Numbered from the stretch's first letter, positions 38,501 to 50,830 are shown. The stretch is DNA of 64,000 nucleotides from Lateolabrax maculatus (GCA_031216445.1 CM062213.1:11409501-11473500), one strand, 5' to 3'. The notes: a model not told the origin generated them from the letters alone. Translations and numbers: made by a program.

Positions 38501-40307
38501 TGCAGAGACATAAAACATGATGACACACCTATTTCTGCTACAACCTAAAATACCTGTACAGACCTAACCTGACATATAGACACATAGAGAGTAACTGCTT
38601 TACTTATCAATGTATTTAATGTATCTTACATGTGGACAAAGTTGTTCCGTTTTTATGGAATTAAAAACATTTTAGTCATTTTGAAATTGAGGTGTGTGTA
38701 TAGTTTTCCAATGAGCTGAGATTTTATCCATTACTAATATAAAAATATTGATTAGAGCAGCTATAAAGGATAATACCGGCGTTTTTTAAAGTTTGCGTTA
38801 TTAATTTTGGATGCCTCTCTGCTCTACATTAGGGTGGATATATAAACGCTTGTTTTCTTACCGTCAGAAGAGACTTTTCTCTCTAATTAATACAAAAGTA
38901 TTATAAACAACATATACAGGCTTGACAATCTTGTGAGCTACAACACGGTTTGGTTTTGTTTCTTTGTATTATCTGTGTTTTGTTAAGCCCTAGTTGTGCA
39001 CGTGTCATCACGTAAATACAAGATTCAGCCAAAAACTGTCAGCAATTATTGTCTGGGGACACATTACACACTACCCACTATTCGCCACCTTAAACCCACA
39101 GGAAGAAACAGAAATGTCTGACAGGAAAGAATCAGCAGTTCATTCCATGCTTGGTTTGACACTACAAAACTCGCATTCAAAAACAGGAACTGAGTGAGTG
39201 ACACTGCGAGGACTGTCCTCTACGTCTCCCAACAACTCTGAGAAATGTCAGCTAAATGCAGACTGAGCTGTAACCCTAAACGACACCGGCATCCTCCTTT
39301 AAGCTTGCGAGACTCCCGGATGCTGAATCCACACGATGTTATGAAAACAAATCTGACCTTGCTCTCCACCAGCGAGAGGAGAACTTGCTCCAAAGCAGAG
39401 GAGGCTTGAGGTAAGGCCGTCTGCAGATGGCCGACCACCACGCCGACAGCCACCCGCGACAGCTCGTAACTCAGGTCCGTGTTCTTCCGCACCAGCTCGA
39501 TCAGTTCAGCCCCAATACTCATGGGAACCGGCTCAGGGGTAGTGGGGCTGCCAGGAGGGCTTTCAGCGACGGACGGGGGGGCAACAGGCCATTCACTTTC
39601 CGGCTGGTTCTCCAGAGTGAGCTGTGAGGGAGGGGTGGGCTGGGTGGGCTGGGGAGGCTGGGGAGGCTGGGGGGCCGGGCTCTTCTTTGCAGGAGCTGGC
39701 TGAGGAGGGGAGTCGGAGGGAAGCACGTCTGGAGGCGGTGCAGAGGGCTTCACACGGGATGGCACAGGGGGAGGGGGGGTGCTGGAAACACTTGGCAGAC
39801 TGACATCAGAGGAGACCAGTGAGCGGGAGGAGCCAGACTCTAGAGAGGTGGTGCTGACTGAGAGGGAGGGAGCAGGGGACGGAGGGAGAGAGGACCCTCT
39901 GGAGGGGACCTCTGGCTCTGCTGAGAGGGGGAGAGAGAGGGAGAGAGAGAGAGGGAGAGAGAGAGGGAGAGAGAGAGAGATCTCCAGTTACAGACAGCAG
40001 AGTGAACAGGAATGACCCGACTAAGAATAGAGTGTGTTTGTAAAGCACAGAGCTGCAGCAGGTAGCATCGGCTGACAGCAGACGCTAAAGCACTGCCGTA
40101 ACCCGTGAGACTGTAATAAACCTGTTATTAATGCTGTGAGTACACCGCTGCTGTCTGAGCTCTGACCTGAACGCCGGCTGTTTCGCTGTTTCTCAGGGGG
40201 AGGTGGGGTGATCGGAGCCGCACGTCGAGGTTGAGGGGGCACCTGCAGGAAGGGACAGAGGAAGTGAAATTGAATATGTAAAGTGTAAAAGGGTTGTTTG
40301 AGGGCAT

Positions 40308-40350
<43 letters not shown>

Positions 40351-42184
40351 AACATATTGAACATATTGTTGATTTAATTCTCACTGCTGTCAGAGAGGTG
40401 TTACCATGAGACATAATTATTTGTTCGTTGGCCTTGTGTTCCCAGGTGACGCCAGGGTTTGGGTTAATATCGCTCATGATCGATTCTGTAACATCTCCTG
40501 ATATTTTTTTTAACAATAGAGGCCAAAAATATGTTTTAACCCTAAAGGTGGGGTGTGTTTTTGACGTTAAGGTGTTTAATTTTTGGCAGCATGTTTGCAC
40601 ATGTTCACAAACTGATCATTAGCGAGTAACAACTGCAAACAAGCGGTGTGTTGTGTGAGTGCGTTACCTGGTAAAAACCCTGGTCTCCCTGCATATTGTC
40701 CATGCTCCCTGATGATGGCATGCTCCCCTGACGTCCGTAGTCTCGGTTCAGGCCATTGGGCGGAGGAGGAGTCTGACTGAGAGATATTTCACTGCTGGAA
40801 GAGGGGAGGCCTTGTTTGTGACCGGTGGACGAGGAACTTCGTCGTGCAAGCGTCTCCTTTCTGTGATGGATCAACTTCCTACGACAGAGGAGAAAAAAGG
40901 ATTCACATGCAGAACACGGAACATGTCAGAATCAATACATGAAGTTTATCATGTGCATTTCAACTCACTGTAGGACATCTCTCTGCTCCAGGTTGTATTT
41001 GCCTCCATTCTTTAAGGCCACATTGTGGATGCCTTCGATTGCTCTGTCAATAGACTGCAGCACCTCATCCTGCTCTGGAGCCTATCAGAGACAGAGAGAG
41101 AGAGAGAGAGAAAAAAGGGAACGAGATGAACAAATGAAATATTCATTACCATAACTATTAAACTTTAAACAAAACAGAACAGAACTGTGGCTGGGGGACA
41201 TGTGTGACTCCAGGCAGAATCAAACTAGGGCAGTTATCTAACAAACACAGCCTTTTAACCAGTGTCACACGAGCTCAGTGAGGCCTCGCAATCGGGCTCA
41301 TTAAATCTCCACAGCCAATGTGATTAACAACAGCAGAGAGCATTCCTATCCTGCCAGTGAGCAAGCCTGTGATTTTACAAAATACATGATCTGACTAGTT
41401 CACTGCAAGTCCGGATCTCTGGAAAAAGGAGTTTCCTCACTGTAGAGCAAAACATGTGTGTGTGTGACTGAGAGAAAACCCCAAAAGCTGTGAGGAAGGG
41501 AGTAGCCTCTTATTAAACAGGATAGTTCAGAATGACTCTTGATAAAAAAAAAAAATAATAATAATAATAATAATAATAAAGAGAGAGAGAGATAGTCACA
41601 CGAGCAGATTGTTTTAATTAGAGCAGAAACAATTGGCTTTCTGTCTTGGTTCCCTTTGCTGGTCCTGTCCTTGGATCTGTTTATCTACTGTATCATCCTT
41701 CCCTGACTCCTACCCCACACCTCCTCTCTGTCGCAGTGAGCAGCTGCAGTGCAGAAGGCCATGGCCCGACACGATGCAACCCCCTTCCCGGTCGTTTGTG
41801 GTTTTCTTCCCATCCTGACAACAAGCAGCAGCCAGCGCTCAACATGGCCCGCAGCGCAGCGCAGCGCACACGGGGTCCGTCTCTCTCGACCCTTCACGTC
41901 GCTACGCATTCACTGTGTCTCACTTCACCACATGGTGGTCGCAGCCTGTACTCGTTGAAACGGAAAGAGTTAAAAAAAAAAAAAAAAAAGAAAAAAAAGA
42001 AAGTGGCGTCTACCTGTATTTTTTCGATGTACGACGCTGGGATGTAGCCGGTTTCCCCCGAGCTGCAGCGGGACCCCAGCCACCAGTGTTTGTTGCTCCT
42101 CTCCAGGATTAGGAAGCTTTCTCCGGCCGCGAAGTGCAGCGAGTTGGGCTCCGCGGATCGGAAGGCGTACAGAGACCGGTACAT
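35512..42184 (-). CDS. NCKIPSD: NCK-interacting protein with SH3 domain (SPIN90/DIP/WISH), complete, 740 aa
   Basis: Adaptor that binds Nck and N-WASP and activates Arp2/3 to nucleate linear actin filaments. Exons in transcript order: 42184-42014, 41081-40969, 40878-40668, 40242-40167, 39920-39358, 38499-38329, 37694-37608, 37310-37172, 37060-36980, 36713-36585, 36353-36264, 36171-35999, 35730-35512 (TAG). They give 741 codons (human 722 aa). The N-terminal SH3 domain (about residues 1-57) shows the ALYDY-like LYAF, HWWLG and GYIPASYIE. Residues about 165-300 are Ser/Pro-rich with polyproline runs. The C-terminal half is the conserved armadillo-like, Arp2/3-binding leucine-rich domain, with motifs such as VFGAMCSLDAALIS, FSMGEQVPYHHY and LKFLQDVF. 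The N-terminus MYRSLYAFRSAEPNSL is family-typical. It lies head to head with NDUFAF3. Human NCKIPSD is also in the 3p21.31 cluster. Confidence 0.96.
35799..35954. mobile_element. Short inverted-repeat dispersed element
   Basis: It starts TTAAAGGAATAGTTCAAC and ends GAAACTATTCCTTTAA, which are inverted copies of each other. The interior (a block mentioning GCTGGCTGTAGCTTCA) is wording I know from a very abundant short repeat of percomorph fishes. It lies in the last NCKIPSD intron. Confidence 0.7.
39923..39980. repeat. (GA)n-rich microsatellite at an NCKIPSD splice acceptor
   Basis: An impure GAGAGA/GGGAGA run begins 2 bp from the exon boundary at 39920. On the transcript strand it is a CT-rich tract directly before the CAG acceptor of exon 5. 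Confidence 0.9.
40311..40347. repeat. (GT)n microsatellite
   Basis: About 18 GT units in an NCKIPSD intron. Confidence 0.95.
41555..41591. repeat. (AAT)n(GA)n microsatellite
   Basis: A run of about eight AAT units followed by GA units in NCKIPSD intron 1. Confidence 0.9.
41972..41999. repeat. Poly(A)-rich tract (poly(T) on the transcript)
   Basis: A-rich run broken by one G, 14 bp from the 3' boundary of NCKIPSD exon 1. On the transcript it is a poly(T) just inside the 5' end of intron 1. Confidence 0.9.
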
Positions 42185-42998
42185 ACTTCAACAACACGCC
42201 GGAAACACGGGCCGAGGCGGCGGGGAGGAGGACGGGCGGGCTCCGGGGCGAAACGTCCGCTCGGGCTGGAGGTGATCTGAAGAGCCTGCGGAGGTATGGC
42301 CCCGGCGGATCGGCTGCTGTCTATTTACAATGTAGCTCGGATCATCTGACCTGTGACTGCTGCAGCCAGACGCCGCGGGGGGGCGCTGCTGCCCCCTGAA
42401 CACGCCCCCCAGGCATTTTAGTCGAAGGCAGAGCGGACGGACGGATGGCTGTGAACTCACTGTCTGATCCTGGATTAACGTGATTTCTGTACATAAAATA
42501 CAATAATCATCCAAGCGTCATCCAGACACATTTGATTATTAAAAAGTTTAATTGCTACTGTGTGTGTCAAATTGTGTAATTGTTTGCAGATGTTATCAAT
42601 ATTTATTATAAAGCCCATCAGACATCAATTATATTTATATCTCACCCATTGTATAAAGCACAAACTCTATTCATATTTCAAACCACTCAATATTATAGAT
42701 TAATCAACTGTGCATAGTTTATTATGATGACAAACAGTTTATGAATTATTATGAATTATATAAGAACATTCAAGTGTATGCAGGTTAACTCGGTCCCAAT
42801 GCATTGATGACACAGCATCTCTAAACAACAGAAAGATATAATTGTATATGTTATATACACAGTAAAGGCTATATAAAGGTAAAATGAATTGATGTTCGAT
42901 TTTGCGTTACACAACACCGGAAACAAGCGACTGGTGTCACACAGAATTCCGTCCCCCTGCGCTGTCCGTGTGTCGCCGGGTGGTGCTGCTCCGTCAAC
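42185..42998. promoter_or_regulatory. NCKIPSD/NDUFAF3 divergent intergenic region
   Basis: The two genes start 814 bp apart on opposite strands. The sequence has two CpG-rich ends (42185-42420 on the NCKIPSD side and about 42940-43090 on the NDUFAF3 side) separated by an AT-rich stretch. An ETS-like CCGGAAAC lies at 42918-42925, about 75 bp before the NDUFAF3 ATG. The two-peak composition suggests two separate back-to-back promoters and not one shared island. Confidence 0.5.
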
Positions 42999-45900
42999 AT
43001 GGCCAGCGCGGTGTGCGCCAGAGTCCTCCTGCAGAGATCAACGCAGGGGTTTCTCTTCTCCTCCAGGCCAGCGCCCGCCTTCTCAAGGTAAGGCGGCGTT
43101 TTGTTCAGGGTGAAGATTTAAACTCGGTGTGGCCGCTTCAGTGACTGTTTGTAATTTTGACTTCCCTGCCCTCTGTGTGGAGCCTGGGAGACGAGGACAT
43201 CAGAGAGTCGTGTTGTTGTTATGAAATGAAACTATCGCAGGAGTCTGAGATGCTTACAAGTTAGTTCTATTTACAGCATTGGTTTTGAGTCATATTTTTT
43301 CTTTTACACAGAAAAAAAAAATACATTATTGCAGTCACTATTACAGTCATGTTCTGTGTGGATTTTCCCTGTAGGTCATAGTATGTCATGGCACATCTCT
43401 CTCTGAGAGTACAGAGTAGTCTGAGACTCAACATTAGGTCTAGAAAAGGACTGAAGTTAGTGAAGCCATTGGCTGTAGTCCATGGCACCATATGTGCTTC
43501 AGAAGACAATGTAATCGTCAGGTGTCAACAATTGAAATAAATTGTGATAAAAAGCATTAGAATAACAAATTATTTTGTTATTTCTGTTCTTTGTTTCTTT
43601 CTCTTTGGAGTTCTGTCTGACTGTTTATTATATTGTTTGTTACTTTAAATTGCAGTACATTGTGTTTTGTGAAGACACATACGGTGGCCTTGGGATATAA
43701 TCAGTGGCCATTTTTTGTTCAGTCACATGTTGCAGATTACACATACACATCATTTTGAGATATTTACATGTAATGTGATTCTTGTAAGTGCAGTTTTGTG
43801 CCTGGTGAAGATCTAATTGATCGGCTCTCCCCACACGACGTTGTGGAAGCAAAGAACCACCGTGTGCTGATTTTACTTTTTGCCATATTATCTTCTGTGT
43901 GGAGTTTATTGGGATGTGCATACTGTATTTATAACTCTAAAATCCCCATTAGGAACGAGCTTTGAACTCGTTTGCCCATCAAAGAGCATCTCTGGCTCCA
44001 TCTGGTGGAGGCTATTGTTACGTTCACACTATCACCTCATAAGTCCTCCTCTGTGCTGCTTTAAAAACCAGCTGGCAAGTGTGGGGAAAAAAGTAAACTG
44101 CTAAAACTCACTAAAGCTCATTACACATAGTTAAGGAATATCAGTGTGTATGGTTACAAAGTTTGAAAGAAAATAATGGGAAATCAGGATGATAAGCGTG
44201 TACAAGAGTAACGAAAAGTACTGAGAGACCCATACAGGAATCATCTGTTTAGAATGGCAGGAAAAAATGTGAGAGTATTGTTGTTAAACAAGTGTGACTG
44301 AGCTCCTACTGATGCTCCTAGAAGGGAAAAGGTGAGAAAAACAGGACACCTACTGAGGCCGGTCTCCAAGAAAAACAGGAGATTGTGGGTGTTGTGAAAC
44401 AGTGATTAATGGCCCCATATCACAAACGCTATGGGAAGCAAGAAAACTGATATAGCAATATAGCAGGGGGGAGACTCAGTGACACACATACGGCGGATTC
44501 TTATTGACTAAATATTTAAGTACCGAGGCTGTTAGGGCGGGAGTTGCTCTCAAGACCAGCTCGGTTTGTTGTGTTCTCTGTGTAGACTGCAATAAACCTA
44601 CAAGTGGGCCGAAGTATCGTCTGACTCTTTTCTATGTAGTAGTTGACAAGGAAAAGCATCCACATGAGACAGCAGTTGACTAGAAAGTGCAGTGCATCAC
44701 ATCTCAAAAGCAAAAAAATGTTGAACTTGCTCAGACGTTTGTAATAGTCAGGAAGAAAAAGTGTGAACAGGCCAAAATGTACTGCAGCTGCTTAGACAAG
44801 CAGAAATGTTTGTTTTTTGGCTGCCTCTTTTCTGCAGAAACAGGCCTAAAGCTTTTGGCCCTCAGCCTTGTCAGGGCAGTAGATCTTTGGCTCTTAAAAT
44901 GGGCCACATGGCAACAGTTCTGCAGTGCAGCTGGTGTTTTGTGAAATTTAAAGCGTTGGAGAATATACAGAGACAAGACCTGTGCAAAAAAAAAAAAATA
45001 CATAATTACAATACGATATCAATACTCACAATAAATAACAGAAAATGATCAGCCTTGTGTACTTAATCTGGTATTGGTTACTTCATCTTTTGTTACCTGT
45101 CTTTTGTTCCAGCCCATTTCTGTCTCGTGCCCATAGATTGGGTCCCAGTGATGATGAAATGTACCAGCGCACCACGGTGTCCGTCATGCAGAAGGAGCCG
45201 GGGAGCGGGGTCATGATCCAATCCTACAGTTCCCAAGGATTCAACATTGACGGCAACAGGGTGTTTGGGCCCTGTGCTGTGCTGCCTCCTGCTATCCTCC
45301 AGTGGAATGTGAGATCGATATCCAGGCTACCTTCACAGCTCATAGTTTGTTGTGTCATGTCACTGTTGATATTAAATAAACAGCTATCTTTGTGTTTTTT
45401 CAATTGTTTTAAATCTCTCTCTTTGCAGGTTGGCAGCCATAAAGACATCACAGAAGAAAGTGTCTCACTTTTCCATATGCTTGAACCAAGAATAGGTAAA
45501 AAATAAAAGCATCCCGACAAATAGACGGGTGACAAATTAAAAGAAACATAAAGTGTCTTAGTAAGATGTGCGGCCACCACAAGCCAACAGAACAGTTTCA
45601 GTTTCTCATTTGGTGTTTTGATGAACACAGTTGAACATGTTCATACATAATCCCCCATAAATGTTAAACTGGGTTGAGTGTGAAGACCGTTGCACAGGAT
45701 TCACATAATTTTCATGCCCAGCAAACCATTCAGTGACCCGTTGTGAAGCATCTGGATTCATTATGTTTTTCCACTCAGTTATTCAGGTTTTTCCTTGATT
45801 TTGTCACTCACATAAGTTTATATATGGTGAATTTAACTGAAAATGACGCACGTCATTTGACTTATTTTCTTGTCATTTATGCAGAGATTCTTGTGCTGGG

Positions 45901-46254
45901 TACTGGCGCTCGGCTTGAACGAATTAACCCCTCAGTTCTTGCTCTACTCAAGAGTAAAGGCATCGCTGTGGAGGTGCAAGACACGGTAAAGTATGCCCAG
46001 TGTCTCAGTGTACTTAAGTACACGTACTCTTCCAGTATGATTTTATTTTAACAAAGATGTTCTGGCTGACCAACAACACTTTGAAACTAATTGAGATATG
46101 CTGATTTACCTTTCTGTCTTTCTTTTTCATCTTCAATGTTTTGCAGCCAAATGCATGTGCAACCTTTAACTTCCTGACTAGTGAGCGAAGACTGGCAGCC
46201 GCTGGTCTGATCCCTCCACCCATCAGCACGGCACTGGAAGTGACACAAGGATGA
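42999..46254 (+). CDS. NDUFAF3: NADH dehydrogenase (complex I) assembly factor 3, complete, 186 aa
   Basis: Mitochondrial protein that acts with NDUFAF4 in early assembly of complex I. Exons: 42999-43087, 45113-45308, 45429-45495, 45885-45985, 46147-46254 (TGA). They join to 187 codons (human 184 aa). The first exon encodes an Arg/Ser/Ala-rich, acid-poor presequence (MASAVCARVLLQRST) typical of matrix targeting. The rest is one DUF498/Mth938-type domain, with motifs QSYSSQGFNIDGNRVFGP, EILVLGTGARLERINP and ACATFNFLTSERRLAAAGLIP. Intron 1 (2.0 kb) is the longest and holds unrecognised, possibly repeat-derived sequence. The position beside NCKIPSD fits the 3p21.31 block. No break is seen. Confidence 0.95.
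45515..45775. mobile_element. Dispersed DNA-transposon-like repeat fragment
   Basis: It begins CGGGTGACAAATTAAAAGAA and contains TAAAGTGTCTTAGTAAGATG, GGCCACCACAAGCCA and AAACCATTCAGTGACCC. I recognise this wording from a dispersed element of fish and frog genomes. It is inside NDUFAF3 intron 3 and is not coding. Confidence 0.6.
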
Positions 46255-47721
46255 GTGTTGTGACGTCCACAGAAACTTAGACTGATTTCTGTAGATGGAG
46301 GTTGGACGTTTATGAACGATCTCAGGTCTGCGGGATGGGTTTTCTACTTCTGCACCAATCTTCCAGAAGAACAAACCCAGTGACATCCAGCTCTGAAGAA
46401 ACGATCACTATATATGGTTACAACTGTTATTTTTTTTTAGGTGTTCAAGCCATTGTCACCCAGTGATCTGAGCAGGGAGATGGCTCCGATTTGAGATTCT
46501 GTCCATAGTTTCATGTACTGGTGATGTTTTCTGGCATTACAGGCGCTAGCATTTGCTTTTACATGCCAGTGTTAAAATATTATAACAATTGCTTTGAAAT
46601 CAAGTGCTTGTATAGAAACACCGTGTTATGTGTATGAAATATATATTTAAAAGCGTTACGTGAAACAAACAAAACAAAATAACTTTAGTGTTATGAATTT
46701 AATGTGTTTTCATGCCATGCATAAATGTATTATAACACCTACATGGAATATGTATTATTTTAAAAGTCCCAGGGAAGAGTTCTTATTGTCTGTGCAGCAG
46801 ACAAAAGGGATCTGTATGTAAAACATTTGTAGAAATATGGTCCGGCCCTCTTGCCGAGGTGTTGGTGGTGACTGTCCTTCATTTAGTTAAGCTTCTTTAC
46901 TCTGTGCGTGTGTCCGTCCTCTGCCTCCAGCAGCGCTGCCACCAACAAGCTGCATGTGTGCAGCGCATGACATAATTCAGTGGCTTTGTCCTTCTTACAC
47001 ATAAGCTCCATAGATAAGAAATCCACAAATCCTCTGCACATCATCTCTAATCATCTGCCTCTGTGCTACATGCCCAGCGTCAGTCTGAATGTTTAAATGG
47101 CTGTCGTTCACATTCAGGGTGTTGCATGATTACGTTCACCTGCTGATTGGTGCTTAAAGGAAAAATACATTTCCATTTCCAATCAAACTGGCTCCAGATA
47201 GGTCACCTTTGTCCATTTGTAGAAATTACATGTTCAGTTTCTTATTAGTTAATTACGTTGTTGAGTTAATAGGCAAAGTTGACAGGAATTATGTAAGCAG
47301 CTAAAAAACATTGAATATGAAGTTGTCTTTACTAGATAAAGTAATAATTTAGCCAAAAGTTCTGTCAGTTTCAGTTGATATAACTTTAAATAATTGTAAT
47401 GGTAATTTTTATTTTGGGGGTGTGAACAATAAGACCTAAGAACTGAAGAGCAAAAAACTTGTATTGAGCACAGAGAACTGTATCATACCAAAACAAGAAG
47501 AATGAAAAAGAAGAATATATGTTTTCCAAACTGTAGCAAACAAATTAAGAAGACAAAAAAGAACAAAAAAAACACCCAATGCTTACATAATACACTCAAA
47601 ATTCACTCTACATGCTACATAACACCCTTTGCTTTACAGCTGTGCAGTATTATAATTATCCATTATGCCATTATGGCCTCCCAGCTGTTGTATCATGTGG
47701 TCCTAATATTGAAAGTCTTCC
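46255..47721. other. Convergent 3' region of NDUFAF3 and GDI
   Basis: The tails of the two genes face each other. A minus-strand AATAAA at 47408-47413 lies about 310 nt past the GDI stop codon and is the best polyadenylation signal for that gene. I found no canonical plus-strand signal for NDUFAF3. No other gene is supported. Confidence 0.5.
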
Positions 47722-50700
47722 TCAGTCATCATCAGAGGTGTGAGACTGGTGTCTCTGTGATCCTCCAAAGCAGAGCTCTGCTCCTGTGATCCGGTGATAC
47801 ATGTCCTTGATGTCCTCACATTCGGTCTCAAAGTGGTTTGTTGCGTCATATGAACGGGACACAAAAATCTAGTGAAGACAGAGGAGAGAAATTAAATCTG
47901 ATCCATCAAACCTCACCCCATTTTATTGTATTTGTATAGAAAATCTTTTGTTCGAATCTCCTTCTTACCTGACTCTTTTTTCCATCTTCATTGGGAACTA
48001 GCAGGTTGCTGACTGAAACAAACCTAGATTCAAAGTGGAGACCGCAAATAACATCAATTAAATGTTGTTTGAAGTTTTACTAACAGTAAAATGAAAGACT
48101 TAAAAGTGTTTCTAACTTTTGGATGATTGGCTCAAGAAGCTCCAGCCCTGGCTGAACTTCCTTCTCTGGGTTGTTGGTTTCTGCAGTCGTGCTCACTGTG
48201 GCGATGTACACCCCGTCTGAGGCCACATTGTGGGTATAGGACACTACAGATATATAAATGTCTGCACAGACAAAAGAGGTGTCAGGTCAGACCACTGCAA
48301 CACATGTATGTAAACATGTTAATAGTAAAATAATCTAATTTAAGCACTAAGAGTGAAACTTTGATTTATTAATTTATTCATGCTTTAGCAGGAAAAACAA
48401 CAACAAAATACCTGATTTTCTGTTGAGTTGTGTTTGGGGGATGATGATCTGACAGGAGTTCGCCTCGTGGGTATTTTTAACTGGATGATTTAATAAACAG
48501 ATGACTCTAATCACACGCCCAACTTTCCTCACTCGATTAGGAACATAGCTGGGGTCGCAGATTAACTGTTTACAGTGGAACAGCTGTGAAAGAGATAGAA
48601 AGACAAAATCACTGAGTGCACAAATGTGCTGCTGGGCAACTTCTTTGCAAGTTCTCTGCCCTTCCTCTGTGTAAATACACTTGCCTTCCCCTCAGATTTC
48701 ACAGCTTTCACTTTGCCGTTGTCCATCACAATCTCATCCACAGCTCTGTTCAGCAGGAAAGTTCCTCCGTACTCTGCACTCAGTCTGAAACACACACCGA
48801 AGCGGGTTGGATCCATGAACATGTAGCACAACACAAAATAATTATCACAACATCTAGAAAGCCATCTTCTGACACTGATATCTATCATGGCATCTGTTTC
48901 AGTATGATATATCCCATATCAGGATGCCTACCAGATGTTGATCTCACTTTACTGAATGTAACAAGAAGACAAACTGGAACTATTTTGAAGTATTCAGGGA
49001 GTAATTATTTTGTAACCTGGCAAATCCCTGTGGTAGTTCACCCAGCCCATAAACCGGGTAGATGTATGGACTGGTGTTGTGGCGGGACATAGACTCAGAG
49101 TACAGCTTGATCCGTCTGATGGTTTCCAAACACGGCTGGTCCAGGTAACTACAGGGTCACCAGGAGACAGTTAATTACACCAGGCAGGTTTCAACCTAAA
49201 GAATCATCTGTCAATATTGGTTATCTGGTTTAATGCAAGTTCCTGTGACTGACCCCTCGCTGCTGTGTAAGGCTATGGCATGACCTGTGAACTCCATGAC
49301 GTCTAGTCCCAGGTCAAAGCGGCAGAAGAGGTCCCGGGTGGTGGTTTTGTTAGGATCCACGTCTTGGTAGGTCCGAGGGTTTCTCACATCAAAGTTCAGG
49401 GCGAAGAGCAGCAGCTTCTTGAACCTTCTCTTGTCAAACATGCCCATCAGATCTGAAACATACATGTTTTATTGATCATTACTACATGGGTGAAATATAT
49501 ATATTAGATATACATATATGCATAGGAAATTTTTGAAAAATTTAAACATCTTTGTTTATCACCTGAGGCATGGGCATCTTCCTCTGACCCAGGGACCTTG
49601 TGCACTTTGCCTGCTTTGTATACATAGCTGCCTTCAACAACTTTGAAATCCAGATACCGAGTAACCTCAGTGTGCACCAAGATCTTCACCAGCTGACCTA
49701 ATGATAAAACACAGCAGAGGGCACAGAAAATGACTGTGCACTCACTTATACTAAAACAATGCAAACAAAATCAGTTGCACAAATCACCAGATGAATAGGA
49801 CAAGGCTCTCACCACTGGCAAGAAAGAATTTCGGGATAAGGTCAATGTTCCACTCTTTTCCACGACTCATAGACTTAGAAGGACCTGAAACCTTAAACTT
49901 CTTGTACAGCTGTAAGTGTAGAAAAGTATTCAATTAATCAACACCACAAATCAGCAATGCAGCAGCAGCTTTGTAAAATGGAGGATATGTACGTCTGCTC
50001 ATTTGTTGTTTGTGTTTGTGTAAACACACCTCCACAAGGGAAGAGATGGATGCACTCTCTCCTCCATAGTAGGAATTCTTGTCGATGTGAAGAACCTTTT
50101 TCCCACTTTGAGACATTAAACCAGACAGGATACATTCCTGAGATGGACAAAGGGGTTGACAGTAAAGTGCATGTTCATCTGTAAATCAAGACTAGTGTAA
50201 TGATGTTATTTACTTGCTGTACAGTTTTACTCATGAACAAACGTAACCACCACTTATACTATAAACTATTGAAGAGTAAGGATAGTTTAGGGAACAAAGA
50301 ACAGGTTGGTCGGTACTGTACTGAGTTTTAGGCACTAAGGTATTTATGATGATGATCATTTATCTTTTGGCACGTGCAAATAAAAGGAATCAATCATAGC
50401 ACTAATTCTCTTTTTGGTGGAGAAAAACATTCAGGCACCCGCGAAAATAAAAGTTGTCGTAAAATCTAATGAGATTAAATTGTTTAAATTGGTGATATCA
50501 GTTGTGATAGCCAGAAAAATATCTCTGCATTTTAAATAGAAACATACTCTAAATACAACTACCCTCCACGTTTTTCTACATGCACTAAAGACACAAGAAA
50601 AGACCCTTTGATTTGATGTGTGTGTGGCTAAAACTCTTATATATAGCTATAGATACCTTACTGTGCTCTTAAGAGGCTGTCTTAGTGGATCTATAGTAGG

Positions 50701-50830
50701 TGTAATGCCCTGGGAACTGACAGACGCTTGTAATTGTCCTGATGTGCATCATACAGTAGACAATATATTTTACAGCAAGTTTTCTTACCTTAAGTCCAGT
50801 TCCAAGCACAATAATATCATATTCCTGCAT
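47722..50830 (-). CDS. Rab GDP-dissociation inhibitor, divergent paralogue, complete, 443 aa
   Basis: Extracts prenylated GDP-bound Rab GTPases from membranes and recycles them. Exons in transcript order: 50830-50789, 50137-50030, 49909-49813, 49697-49563, 49452-49254, 49148-49017, 48784-48685, 48583-48412, 48261-48117, 48023-47969, 47868-47722 (TGA). They give 444 codons (human GDI1 447, GDI2 445 aa). The start MQEYDIIVLGTGLKECILSG carries the FAD-like dinucleotide fold shared with REP and GDI. The Rab-binding platform (YGGESASI, then TEVTRYLDFKVVEGS) and the [20 protein letters not shown]-like block are present. Several usually invariant sites differ (Lys for Thr in LGTGLTE; SQSGKKVLHIDKNSY), and the usual C-terminal tail is replaced by a Ser/Asp-rich end. 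This looks like a third GDI and not GDI1 or GDI2. One intron uses a GC donor. Confidence 0.9.

Noticed and set aside
45743..46051. 102-codon frame spanning an NDUFAF3 exon
   Set aside because: The real exon is 45885-45985. The extra part reads through both splice sites into intron.
42185..50830. Possible miR-191/miR-425 locus near NDUFAF3, as in mammals
   Set aside because: Neither mature sequence could be found by reading both strands, and no DALRD3 host exons are seen.
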